NCBI GenBank assembly: GCA_020631735.1
Contig: CM036199.1
Location: 17,959,553-18,023,552, forward strand
Length of the DNA stretch: 64,000 nt
Reading direction: 5' to 3'
Origin: Saccharum officinarum
Lineage: Eukaryota; Streptophyta; Magnoliopsida; Poales; Poaceae
Positions 44,597 through 55,993 of the stretch are shown here, piece after piece. Position numbers and translations under genes: made by a program. Each line of letters opens with the position of its first letter. The first letter of the stretch is position 1. The notes under the pieces were generated by a model. The model was given only the letters and a program-made list of their open reading frames with translations. It did no database searches and was not told the origin of the DNA.

Positions 44597-46203
44597 TCAG
44601 CGTGGCCCCCGGCCCCGACCACGTCCACGACCACGGCCGCGACCACGCCCCAAGGGCTTTCCTGAATAGAACAAACATTGACCAGTCAGTTGGTATCATT
44701 AGTAACAATTAGACTCAATCAGAACAAAGGTCTGGAAACCAAACCTGTAGTTGGCTTCTTCGGCTTGACCCTAGGGGTTTCCTCTACCAGCAAAGTTTCC
44801 AAGTTTAAGCTGTCAGGAAGAATGTAATAGCGAATGTTGTTTCCTCGCACGCTGAGGTGGTCAAGTGTTACAGGGTTCTTCCCTTTCAGTGTAAGCTTCA
44901 CTGTCTTCAGATGAGTGTTCATGCTTATGTCAACACCTACGAAAAATGTGCATGAATCAGAAGATATGGTGTAAAAACTAAACCATGATCCAAAATTAAT
45001 CTCATCAGTATTAGCAAAAAAATATGTGTGGATCATAATATTGTGAGAATAAACCGTTCAGGGACCAAAACTGCAATCAAACAGTGATTTCCTGAATTGT
45101 AGCAGAAAGAAAAGGAAAGTTCAAAATAAGCCTTTCATTGTGTATATTCCCCTCTTGTGAATGAACTTTTGCATACCCCTAACATCAAAATGTAGTTTAC
45201 AGGCAAAGATCTAGAAAGTTCTAGCATTCCAATCCAGATTTCCCAAGAAACCCTTCTTAGGAAGAAAAATCGATATTCTCCACTAGCATCATCTATGTAT
45301 TTCAGTATATGAAATAGTATATGAGATCATCTATGTTTCACATGTATTAAATTCTCCAAGGAAACGGCACAAGTCCATGAGAAGCTAAAACAATTGCAAA
45401 CTCAAGTGCGCACTTGAATTACCAACTGATGCAATGCCCATTGTTTTAACAGACATCTGACCAGGTGACTATTCCATAGCAATAATGGATCTAGAACTTA
45501 AGGGAACCAATTGAAAAATTCAACTATCCCTACCTACTAGACATCGCTTGACAGGAATGCTCTATTGATTAAAGAAATTCTACAGGAAATTTAGGGTTAA
45601 GCAAATCTCCTATGAGGCTATGAACCAGGCAGAACAAAGGAGTAAAAATCCAAGTCTAATTGAATATACCCAAATAGCAAATTTCAGTGGGATAGCGTAA
45701 ACTACACATGGTTTCATTCAAAAAGACTTGTGGCGCATAACAGATACAAGAGCTGTACACAAAAGGCATGCTCAACTCTATTGTCTCTAAAACTAAGTCA
45801 GACAACAGTTGGCTCCCAGACAAACAACATGGTACACAAGCAAATCACACTACCTATTCAGATCGAGCTGAACAAATCCTAAGAAAGTAAGCATACAAGC
45901 ATCGGACAAAAACCCTAAAATTTGAAGCATCCTCAGATCGCAGAAATTTGAAGGTTTCCCGGCGGCCCCGCTAGAGGTTAGAGTCGAAGCGTACCGGTGA
46001 TGGTGCCGTGTACAACCGTGCCGTTCTTGAGCTCGATGGTGACCGTCTCATTGTTCAGCTTCATAAGGAACCTGCGGCGAAACCCCAAATCGAGCACCAA
46101 ATTAGGCGAGGTTCGTACCAAACGGAGTGGCGAGGAAGGGCAAAGAGGAGCCAATCCGAACAAAGGGAAAACGAGTACGGGGGAGTTACCTGACGAGCTT
46201 CAT
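44597..46203 (-). CDS. SMD1: Small nuclear ribonucleoprotein Sm D1
   Basis: Four exons, 46190-46203, 45995-46071, 44745-44936 and 44597-44661, in consistent phase, give 348 nt and 115 residues, normal for SmD1. The N-terminal Sm fold is complete: Sm1 motif [20 protein letters not shown] with [12 protein letters not shown], then Sm2 motif [17 protein letters not shown]. The tail is [16 protein letters not shown], the Arg-Gly repeat that is symmetrically methylated in SmD1 proteins. The protein is part of the heptameric Sm ring on U1, U2, U4 and U5 snRNAs in the spliceosome. The 14-nt first exon is very short and easily missed by gene finders. Two TGGGCC site-II-type motifs lie upstream, and a foldback transposon begins just beyond them. 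Confidence 0.96.
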
Positions 46204-46366
46204 CTTGGCGGGCCTGGCGTAGGGAAGGAGCGGCGGCGGCGGGGAGAAAGCGCGGAGGCAGCCGGCGGAGCTGAGACGCTTGTTGGCTTTCTCGGAGCGG
46301 GAGGAGTAAACCCTAGTTTGAAGGCTGATCTGGCCGACGGGTGGGAGGCGGTTCGAGCGGCTTAGT

Positions 46367-46383
46367 TGGGCCTTTGTTGGGCC
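46367..46383 (-). promoter_or_regulatory. Paired TGGGCC (site II) motifs upstream of SmD1
   Basis: TGGGCC occurs at 46367-46372 and 46378-46383 (GGCCCA on the gene strand), about 170 bp before the start codon. Such paired motifs are common in promoters of plant housekeeping genes. Regulation here is inferred from position. Confidence 0.5.
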
Positions 46384-46405
46384 ATTTGATTGAGCTTTAT
46401 GAAAA

Positions 46406-47286
46406 GGAAAAAAGTCAACATGCCTCCCTTAACTTTTGTGAAAATCTGAGTTTATTCCTAAACTCTAAAACCGGGTAGCCTAAACTTATAAAACCATTCG
46501 TTTTATCCCCTGACCGGTTATAAGCGGTTTTCAAAGACGGTTTTATATTTTTTTTATTTTAGCTAAATCTTTGAAAAATCATAGTAAATCACAAAAAAAT
46601 CATAAAATGGAAAATCGAATTATGTTAGACTCCACATGAGTAAATATACATAGTGAACATACAATATAGTATGCTTTAGTATAAATTTTTTGTTGTAGCT
46701 TTAGATCTATGCTTTCCTGTAATTAATACATAGTTGCAGTTTTTATGGTCCACTTGTGGTGAAATTTTTAAGGTGGTCTAATTATTGTATGTTTAAACTT
46801 TAGTAAAAATTTCATACTTATTAATAAATCTATAACTAAATTATACATAATCCAATGAGTATGAAATTTTTACTACAGTTCAAGCATACAATATTAGTCC
46901 ACCATAAAATTTCACCACAAATTGGACTATAGAAATTGCAGCTATAAATTAATTATAGAAAAACATAGATCTAAAGCTATAGCAAAAAATTTATACTAAA
47001 GGGTATCATATTATATGTTCACTGTAGATCTACTCATGTAGAGTTCAACAAAATTGGATTATTTCATTTTATGATTTTTTCATGATTTACTATGATTTTT
47101 CAAAGATTCCGCCAAAATAAATAAAAAAGAAAAAGACAAAACCACCTTTGAAAGCCGCTTATAATCGATCATTGAGGTAAAACGAACTGTTTTAAAAGTT
47201 CATGGAGGTGGTTTACCCAGTTTGAGAGTTCATGGAGGAAAAGCAGGCTTTCGCAAAAGTTGAGTGAGGCAATGTGGACTTTTTCC
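46406..47286. mobile_element. Long foldback Mutator-like element (881 bp)
   Basis: The arms are inverted copies: left GGAAAAAAGTCAACATGCCT, right (inverted) GGAAAAAGTCCACATTGCCT. The flanks TTTATGAAAA (46396-46405) and TTTATAAAAA (47287-47296) are a 10-bp target duplication with one mismatch. The inner arm sequence (GAAAAATCATAGTAAATCAC, TATAGTATGCTTTAGTA) is shared with the 25835 element. It sits about 200 bp upstream of the SmD1 start codon. Confidence 0.75.
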
Positions 47287-47296
47287 TTTATAAAAA

Positions 47297-47973
47297 CCTA
47301 TACTTTTCTTGCAAAATGCAAACCCATTCAAATACGGTAACGTGCCTTTTCTTGTTCCTGGCAAAATATGTCCTTATATAAAACTAAAATTCACAGGAAT
47401 CGAGACTATCTCTTTTTCCTTTCTTTTTTTCCCAAAACGCCGAGAGTATCCATTTTTCGTGTGCTTGCGTGTACTCTTTTTCTTTTTCTTTTTTTCCGAC
47501 GCCGAGAGTATGTTTTTTGCGTGTTCTTGTGTACCTTGACTGCATAACCAGAGATTGTAACTAATGCTTGTGTTGTGTGCAGCTTGTTAAAACGACTGCA
47601 TAAGCATGCTGTAGTTTGCACAAGAAAACTTATGTCCATTCATTTGAGTACTGAAGGTACGAGCTCATCTTGACTACAAAACACCTCAGATTTCTCGGGT
47701 GGAGTTCAAATGTATCAAGTAGATGCTGAGCAAGCTTATCTTTATCACGTTCATTCATGTGGAAGGAAACAGCATGTTCACTGGAGGCAGGGCCATTGTC
47801 CTCTGAATCTTTATTTGCTCAAAGTTTCAGGTTACCAGAATACAAAACCAAAGGCCAGCAGTGAACGAAGATTGAAGAATATACATAGGAAGACAATCAA
47901 AATTTTACTATACTAGCTGACACATGATGAAAGAAAGGTCAACCCACACTGATCCTAAACCAAATTCCTCTTT
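47297..47973. other. Intergenic between foldback element and FAX-like gene
   Basis: The part nearest 47973 is probably the FAX-like 3' untranslated region. No gene was recognised in the rest. Two imperfect copies of a TTTTTC-rich phrase with ACGCCGAGAGTAT occur near 47440 and 47500. Confidence 0.4.
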
Positions 47974-50199
47974 CTACTGCGGTGGAATGGCTGCCAACTT
48001 CTTAGGTGGGGGTTTCCTCCTGCAAGCAGCACATAGGCGTAGAAACAACCCATTGCAGTGCTGCATGATTTTCAAGCAGGAGAGAACATCAGATCTTGTA
48101 CAAAGGGGAAAACGGCGTTGGATGGAGATGGACAGTATAGAGAAAATTACCTCAGTGAAGCATAGAAGCCCCAAGGAAGGAGTCTATTTGTCTGCACACA
48201 GAAGTAAAGATTAACACTATATTAAGACAGTAATTGTACCATATATTGTGTACGAGTTAAAGGAGTTACCAAGAAGTAAGCATGAGAGTACTTCCATGCC
48301 AGGAAAGCAGAAATTGCTGCAAAAACACAGGAAGAGCAGGTTGATAAGCAATGGGACACAGGTACACCTAGTTTCAATGCGATGCGATTACATTGTAACT
48401 CGGATACTTTGTAACACAAAGCTTAGGATGATGATATTCATTCTACCTGCTTGGGCCAAGATAAGAAGGAAGCTGGATCTGCCGCTCCTCCAAAACTTTA
48501 GACTGAGAGTACCAAGTAGCAGCGTGGCGAGCCCTGGCGCAATACCCAAGACAAGACTTATGGTGCTTCTGGAGAAGATGTATCCTAGAAGCCCCATAGA
48601 GAATAAAAGACCGCCTGCATTACCAAATGAAGTATCATTCTTTCACTTATCTGTATGTCAATACATGAATGACAACCAAGTTGATATTTCCAAAACTTAA
48701 AAATACTGAACCGCTCAGAAATACCGGATGCCACGCGTGTGAGAAGAACAAGGCCAGCAAAACAATTTGTCATCAAGTTTTAAGTATGGAAGCACAAGAA
48801 AGCAGAAAAATTTGTCATCAAGTTTTAAGTATGGAAGCACAAGAAAAGAAGAAATGATGCTGCTGATTTTCAGTAGTCTTAAGATTATTATTTGCCACAT
48901 CAGATCTCTATATAACATAACATGTTAGATAATGAATTTAGAACAGCTTTGCTATCAAGGAAATGAAACTATGTTTGCAATCAACACATTTATAACAACT
49001 TTGAACAATTTATGCTATGACCAGCTCTTAATTCCTTGAAAGCTGCCAAACATCTTTCAGAAAACTGGCACTTGATACAACATAGAAGTCTCCTGTGTGC
49101 GATTTATATCCATCTAAGCACACAGTAAAGTTATACATTATTGAAACTCAAACTTACCAAAAGGGATCCCAAGGCAAAAGTCATGGATTTTAGCACTCCT
49201 CTTCTGAGGAATAACATGCTCCTCCACCTGTAATTCCTTCATCTGGTCTGATTGCAAATCTAACTCTTCAACTCGAGCATTCTCATTGGCACATTTTGTT
49301 GAAAGTTTAGCAGCAAAAGCAAATGGCTTCATACACACTCCACTTGTAGAAATCGAAAGCTGTGGAGAAAAACAAAACATGTTAACCGATCCTCTGATTA
49401 TTATAACCAAGCAAACTTGTGGCAAGAGCGCAGGTCAATACTGCGGTTAACATCAACGCCTTATTATAATATTTTGAGAAAAAAATACAAATATCAACAT
49501 ACACACAGAATGCATGGAAATACCTATATCCATAACATATTAAGCACATTGTTCAGAGAAAATAAAATATTCATATGTTTCAGATCACAATCCAGGATCA
49601 ATTTTGTCCACTTAAGGACAGGAGAGTCAAAAGACAGTCCTTCTAGGCTCTAGGTTCTGACAAACACATAATTGCCGATAGAATCCTTGACTCCTCGAGA
49701 CCAAGAGCTCAATTCAGCAGGGAATTGGAAATTTGCTGAGACAGAGGACACCGGAAGAACACGGCCACACCGCTACTGCCTTCAGCTCATCATTTTATAC
49801 ATAAACCAACCCTACTGTAGTAACAAATAGATCTCAAGCCACGAAACAAGAACTCAATTTCTGCCCAAATGCCCACCAACACCAAGTCATCACATAACCT
49901 CTTCTGATTCCTCTCCCTCACCTCTTCGCGATCCCATCGGATCTCATTTCCATATGGTCTTGACGAATGTCCATGTAACCCTTATACCAGGTTCCTCGCA
50001 GAAAACGATCGTACACACAGGGGCAAGAGCTTCAAGACTACCAAGTTAGGGTTTAGCACTCGAGTCCGAGGCATACCTTCGGGGAACCAGCTAGAAGGCT
50101 CTGCGGCCACCGGCATGAGGAAGGAACTGAGGAGGCTCGAGTCCGGCTATATGCCGCCGTGGCCGCAGCCGATCCGTGCAGCTGCGCCGCCGCCGCCAT
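47974..50199 (-). CDS. FAX-like plastid membrane protein (Tmemb_14 family), C-terminus frameshifted
   Basis: Six exons: 50077-50199, 49158-49359, 48447-48614, 48270-48316, 48151-48191, 47974-48060, all with GT-AG introns. The N-terminus is Ala/Ser/Arg-rich without acidic residues, like a chloroplast transit peptide. An acidic linker (RVEELDLQSDQMKELQVEE) leads into the conserved core KIHDFCLGIPFGG, LLGYIFSRST, TLSLKFWRSGRSSFLLILAQ, AFLAWKYSHAYFL, RLLPWGFYASLS and FYAYVLLAGGN. Family members export fatty acids across the plastid inner envelope. The conserved end GGNPPPKK needs six Cs, but only five are present (G-run 48008-48012 on the plus strand), so the last exon is out of phase by one: the intended tail PPPKKLAAIPPQ is in the neighbouring frame ending at 47974. 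This may be sequence error. Confidence 0.88.
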
Positions 50200-50789
50200 G
50201 GAACAGGAAAGACGAAACCGTGGAGCGGGATTCTCTGGAAGATTTCCAGGACCAGGAAAAGGAAGGTGAACTTGGGGTGCGCTCTCTGTAACCGTCGGAT
50301 GATATCAACCCCACACGGGCCCGTCATGACCGTCCGATCAGAGGCAGGAAAGAAAGAAGGCGGGATTCCTTCTGAAGAACTCTCTCTGTAATCCACAGAA
50401 TCATACGGAGTACTCTGAATTTTTCAGATGAAACAATTTCACATAAAGAAGGATTAAAAACCAAGGAAGGGGAAATTTTCTTTGTAGTGACATAATTAGA
50501 CAACTCGAGTTGAATTGGACAAAACAATTTGAGGTTTTGCACTGTTACTGTCGTTACTCTGAGCACTTGCCCCTGAAACAGAGGAGTCCAAACTAAAATT
50601 GCATGGTCTCCTCGGTTCTATATGCACATTCTCTTTATCAAATGGCAAAAATATATACATGGTTTCCATATTCCTTATTCGAGTGTATAAAACCTTTTGG
50701 CAATATTTTGTTCTGGTGCTTCTTTTTTAGTTTATATACTCCTTGATGAAACGCTCTTTGATCCTGGTGATTTCGCACGACTGTACTGG
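50200..50789. other. FAX-like promoter and MYB80 3' flank
   Basis: No separate gene was seen. The left part should hold the FAX-like leader and promoter, the right part the MYB80 3' untranslated region. Confidence 0.4.
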
Positions 50790-52062
50790 TCACACCATGT
50801 GATTGGTTAGCTCGTCGGGCAAGTCCCAGAGTACACAGTCGGAGCCAAACAGGCCGGACATGTCAGAGCCGCCCTTCCCGCCGTCCTTGACGTCGTCCGC
50901 CTCCTCGTCGCCGCCGCCGCTCCCGACGCTGTCATTGCCTTTCTCCGGCAGCACCGCCGCCGGCCTGGGCGCGGCCTCGGTGCCCGAACTCCCGCTGTAC
51001 ATGCTCTGGTGGCTCCACATCGATGTGCCCTGGTCCGCGTCGCCGGCGCCGGCGCCTCCTCCGAGGACGTACTCCGGCACCGTCCCGTTGTCGTACCGGA
51101 ACTCCTCCTGCCCGTGCGCGGCGGGGTTGTACGTGGCGTACATCCCCGCGAGCCCCTCTGTCATGTCGGCCGGCGCCCAGGGCTGCTGCTGCTGCTGCTT
51201 GCCGGGGGCGCGCCGGGCTCGCTCATGATGGCGCGGGACAGGCCTAGCTTGATGCGCTCGATGGTGTCGTCAGTCTGGGGCGGCGCCGGGAAGCCGCAGG
51301 GCGCTGCGCCCGCGCCGGAGCCGCCCGCGATCGCCATGTCGGGGGGCACCGCGGGCGAGGGGAAGTCGGTGGGCCGCTTCTTGGTGAGGAGGTGGAGCAT
51401 CTCGTCCTTGAAGCACCCCAGCGCGGCCTCGGCGAGGTGGGCCACCTGCGGCGGCGCCAGCGTGGTGGCGATCTCGGCCATGAGGTGCGAGAAGGACTTG
51501 TGCGTGACGGGGTCGATGCCCATCCCGGACAGCTTCTTCTTCAGCTTGGTGTTCCAGTGGTTCTTGACGTCGTTGTCCGTCCGGCCCGGCAGCTGCGCCG
51601 CGATCACCGACCACCTGCACGCGCGCGTTCGTTGCACATTGCTGGTAGTCAGCGCATCGCGACATACACGCTCTAGTGCCCATCCGAACAAGCACGAGAG
51701 GGGAGCGGGAGGACGACAGCCACCTGTTGCCGACGACGGAGTGCAGCTTGATGATGGTCTGCTCCTCGGCGTCCGTGAACTCGCCATGCTTGAGGTCGGG
51801 CCGCAGGTAGTTGGTCCACCGGAGCCGGCAGCTCTTCCCGCACCGCTGCAATCCTGCCATCCCATCACTCGAACTCGATCACAATTCAGAGGAACTACAC
51901 GCGGACATTGGACGCTCGCTACGACGTACCGGCATTCTTGGGGATGAGGCGCCAGTTGCGCGTGCCGTACTGGGTGATGTAGGAGAGCAGCTTGTTGTCC
52001 TCCTCGGGCGTCCACTGCCCGCGCTTGACGCTGTCCTTCTCGCAGCACGGGATCCGCCCCAT
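50790..52062 (-). CDS. MYB80: R2R3-MYB transcription factor MYB80, C-terminus frameshifted
   Basis: Three exons, 51930-52062, 51724-51853 and 50790-51614, with the standard R2R3-MYB intron positions. R2 has the spaced Trp pattern in [19 protein letters not shown] and [21 protein letters not shown]3 has [20 protein letters not shown] and [20 protein letters not shown]. Beyond the DNA-binding region, [20 protein letters not shown] and [20 protein letters not shown] are hallmarks of MYB80 (formerly Arabidopsis MYB103), which controls tapetum development and programmed cell death in anthers. The third exon is one base short at a G-run (51204-51208 plus strand), where GAPP then [13 protein letters not shown] was expected. 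As written translation stops at 51161; the intended frame continues to [11 protein letters not shown] and a stop at 50790. Corrected length would be about 362 residues. Confidence 0.9.
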
Positions 52063-53604
52063 CCTCGCGCTCCGCCTTCCGGCTCTGATATTTCTCGCAC
52101 GCGCCTGCCGTCTCGGAAGAGTGGGGAGTGGCACGCCCCCTGCTGCGACGCCAGGCCACGGCTCCGCGGAGTGAGCAGGCAGTGCCCTAGTGCGGCGCTC
52201 ACATTGCGCGCCGGGCGCATAAATAGGCGCGCGGGCGCACCCGCTCGTGCGAGCTTCGGCTCCCGCTGCTGCTGCCGCTGCCGGCGGCATGCGCCCCGCG
52301 CACGGGAAGCGCGGCCGCGGCGCGCACGGGCGAAGGAGGCATGAGCGGCATAAAGAATTCAACGCCCGCGCAACGCGTGACCGCCCCCGGGGAGCAGGGA
52401 CAGGTTGCCCACCCGCACAGCGCCGGGTCAACCCCCGGTCCAACCAAAGGCGCTTTCCTCCCCCTCGACGGGCGCCCGGCGCGTTTGCGTCTCGTCCGCC
52501 GGCTCCCGGCGCTAATCGACGCCGCGCGTGGCGTGGCGTGGCGCGTCGACGGGGTGACGGACGTGTACTTTACGATGGCAGTGCAGTCCACAGCCTGCAG
52601 TGCGCCCGTGCCAGATGCGTTATGCGTGCGTGGTTCTTCAGTTCGTCGCCTCCGTCAGTCAAAGCAGACGGTCAGCTCATTCTGCTCCCGTTGTCAAATT
52701 GGCAGTGGCAATTGGAATGGAGAATTTTCAGTGGACTTCAAGGGACTAATCACACATCCACACTGCTAATCTTCGATTACAGTTACAGATTTAATACTAC
52801 TGTCAGAGTTGTAGGAGTACTTTGTATTCATAAATCTCCAATCTAAAGAGGTGAGGTGAGACACTGCTGACTGCTCTACTTGTTCAAAAAAAAAAAGACA
52901 CACTGCTCTACGGACAGCAGGAGGCTCTGGTATTTCTATGCGGTGCATTTTGATTACACTCTTCACTCTTGAGATGAGGCTGCTATTTTATCCTCCCAAT
53001 CCGCGTCAGAAAGAACACGGAGGCCAAGGGCACGCAGCTTCAAGAACCCCCCTGAATCATGTTCTTTCCCACTGTTCCAGTAAAAACCAGTCGTGCTGGT
53101 CCACGGCTTATGCATGCTCAATTCAAATGGACATGGTGGCACAAACTGAATCAATTACGAGGTGCAAATTGAGGGCCAGGAAATCGCGAGGAGACATGCA
53201 GAGGAGTCCCTGAAAGTCTGAAAGTGAAACTGAAACTACATACGCGGCATTCAGTGACACAGGTTCCAAACCTTCTTCTGAACGTCTGAGGTAACTCGGC
53301 GGTATCAATACGACATGTATCCATGGTAACACTGTGTGCATCTTACAATCCAATGCAGGAGGAAGGCACTGAAAAATAAATTGATCCCGCTGCCACTCCC
53401 TGATCCTGCCGATGACCTGCTACTACCAGTGCATGCTGCTGCTGTTCGTCATCATCCCCGGCCCTTGGAGATAAACAATCTCCCATTCGCTTTATCCTAC
53501 TGCTGCTGCCCTCCATGCATTATACGGTTATACCATTACATCAAGAAGAAAAGCAACCCAAAACACATAGGGTGTTCTACTGGACTGGACTGGACTAGCC
53601 TAGC
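52063..53604. other. MYB80 upstream region and permease 3' flank
   Basis: The GC-rich part (52063-52620) is presumably the MYB80 promoter; frames over it on both strands lack domains. Part of 53350-53604 is likely the 3' untranslated region of the amino acid permease. No other feature was recognised. Confidence 0.4.
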
Positions 53605-55993
53605 CTAGCCTAGCTTCTGGGTGATTAGCCCCTCGATGGAGCCGACGAGCGCGAAGGCGCTGACGAGGAGGCAGACGGCGCTGAAGGTCTGCAGGACGAC
53701 CCAGCGGGCGGACCACCGGGGCACGTTCCGCTGGATGAAGTACATCTCCACGGGGAAGTAGATGGCCAGCGGCCAGAAGTTGAGCGCGCCCAGCAGCGCC
53801 AGCACCTCGTTGAAGTAAGGGAACGCCACGGCCACCGCCGTCGTGGACGCCACGTACAGCGTCCGGAAGCACACGCGCAGCAGGTTCACCCGGCACGCCG
53901 GCAGGCACGCGAACCGGACCGTGTGGAAGTCGTTCACGAACCCGCTGTCCGGGAACCGCTCCGCGAAGAACCGGTCCGCGAACTGGAAGATCGGCTGGCT
54001 GTACACCTGCAGGTTCGATTTCAGACAGCGCGGCAGCGCCCGTCACTCATGCGTCCACATGTGATTTTGTGTTTCTGATGTTTATTAGGGCTGTCAATGT
54101 GTCAGTGTACTACCTGGTACCCGCCCAGCAGGTGGAGGATGATGCACGCGTTGGCGAAGTCGATGAGCCAGTAGGGCTCGTAGAAGCCGAAGCCGGTGAG
54201 GAGGTTGCCCGGCGCGTCGCTCCCGAAGGCGGCGTAGCCGAAGCAGCCGCAGCAGAGGTAGAAGAACGTCGTGACAAGGATCGAGATCATGGATGCCCTC
54301 TTCATCGTCTTATTCTCGGCCGGTGGTGACTTCAGGGTGTCCTAAATTAGCGGAGGTGAAAAGGAACAACTTGTTACTGTGCTTGATACTGATGATACTA
54401 CTAAGTCCTCGCTAGCAGCGTTTCTGAAAGAATGACCGTGCGGTTATGTACCTGTATTTCCAGGAGGATCAACGAGTACGGGTACGCGAAGGCAATGTCG
54501 CCGATGGCCTGGGAGACGCGCCAAACCTTCTGCATAGGCGTCCTCATCTGAACACCTGTTATGCTTCCTTTGATCGTCCCGTTAGCTACACAAACAATTC
54601 CGTGTTATCTGGTGGCTGCCAACATTCATATCATATATACAACCCGGCCACTAAATCTAAATGTTTAGCTGTACTTTTGTGAGTTATGTTCCGATAATTG
54701 AACAAACGAAAGTAGCGGTTTTTTCCCCTGTAGTATACAAGTAGTACTAGTGTTCAACTGAAACGATGTGAGAGATTGGATTATCTAGTGAAAGAATCAG
54801 AGTGCGTGCATACCAATGGTTGTTGCGAGGCCGAGGCCAAAGCCGATGAAGGCGTACGAGAACGACATGACCGCGGCGACGACGGAGAGCCACGCCATGT
54901 CGTGGAAGTCAGGTATGAAGGAGAGCAGGAGCTGGGCGGCGCCGAAGATGAGCATGTAGTAGCTGCCACCGTAGTCGCAGTGCGCGCCGTGCCCATGCTC
55001 GTGGTAGCAGTTCGCCTTCAGAATCGCCCTGCCATGGACATCCAACAGCAGAGCAGCCCGACACAGGACACACAAGACAGCACAAGTAGTTAAGAACAAA
55101 AATTTTCAGCGAGAGTAACCGCCAGAAGGGCAACAAAAGCAACCATCGTTAGGGCCCTGCTCGCTAAAAAGAGAGGGAAGGAAGCACACGATTGCAGGAC
55201 AGCTTGAGCTGTAGAAAGGAAGTTTTGAGACAGAAAAAAGGGGAAATTTTGTTACCGGCCAGCGGCGGCTACCTTATGCTAGTGGCGGTGGTGATGGTAT
55301 AGGCGACGCCGCAGCCGTACAGGCTCACGAACTGCAGCGAGCCGCAAGCCCAGGTATGCTTCTTGCCTGAGCATGTCGCCACAGAGCAGCACACACAGTA
55401 GACGGGTTATTTACTTATTATGAAGTAACAAGGCCATAAAACCACACCACGAAGCAAGTTCAATTCAGAAGTTTCTCTCTCGTAGTTCGTTTGTAGCTGC
55501 TGCTGTGCTTCGTTCTAGTAGAAGCTAGCAGCAAGTAGTGAGGCGACAGGTATACGTATAGTATGGTGTAGCGGTATAGTATACCGAGGTAGACGCGGAC
55601 GGCGTCCAGGTAGGAGCGGTTCCGTGGCCCCTTCTCGGGGTCGCCGCGCCGGTAGCAGTCGGCGAGCAGCGCCGCGGAGACGTAGGTGACGAGCGCGAAG
55701 CAGAACATGCAGGCCGGGCCGACCACCCAGCCCAGCTGCGCCACGCTCCAGGCCAGCGACAGCACCCCGGAGCCGATCACCGCCGTGATGATGTGCGCCG
55801 CGCACGTCCACGCCGTCCCTGCACGTACGACGCACACGCCGTCCCGCGCGGTGCTTGGCTGAGAGAGACGCGTCGGAGAGGCAAGCAGGTTCAAAGGCGG
55901 GGCGCGCGAGTTGAGGGCGTTACCAGTCCGGCGCGGGTGGCCGTCGTCGTCGCAGCGGCCGTCGAGCACCTCGAGCGAGTGGTGCACCGCCAT
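53605..55993 (-). CDS. Amino acid permease, AAP family
   Basis: Seven exons, 55924-55993, 55585-55818, 55273-55366, 54814-55028, 54452-54585, 54114-54341 and 53605-54006, sum to 1377 nt and 458 residues, in phase throughout. Family signatures are present: AHIITAVIGSGVLSLAWSVA at the first membrane segment, QLGWVVGP, NRSYLDAVRVYLG, then YGCGVAYTITTATSIRAI, ANCYHEHGH, GDIAFAYPYSLILLEIQDTL, FFYLCCGCFGYAAFG, GFYEPYWLIDFANACIILHL, YSQPIFQF and IYFPVEMYF. About ten membrane spans are expected. AAPs are plasma-membrane proton/amino acid symporters used in phloem loading and seed filling. The start at MAVHHSLEVLDG was chosen over upstream in-frame Met because it matches the family's short cytosolic N-terminus. 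A truncated paralogue lies upstream. Confidence 0.95.

Noticed and set aside
51009..51947. 312-codon plus-strand ORF
   Set aside because: It is antisense to MYB80 exons, whose MYB repeats and intron positions are unmistakable.
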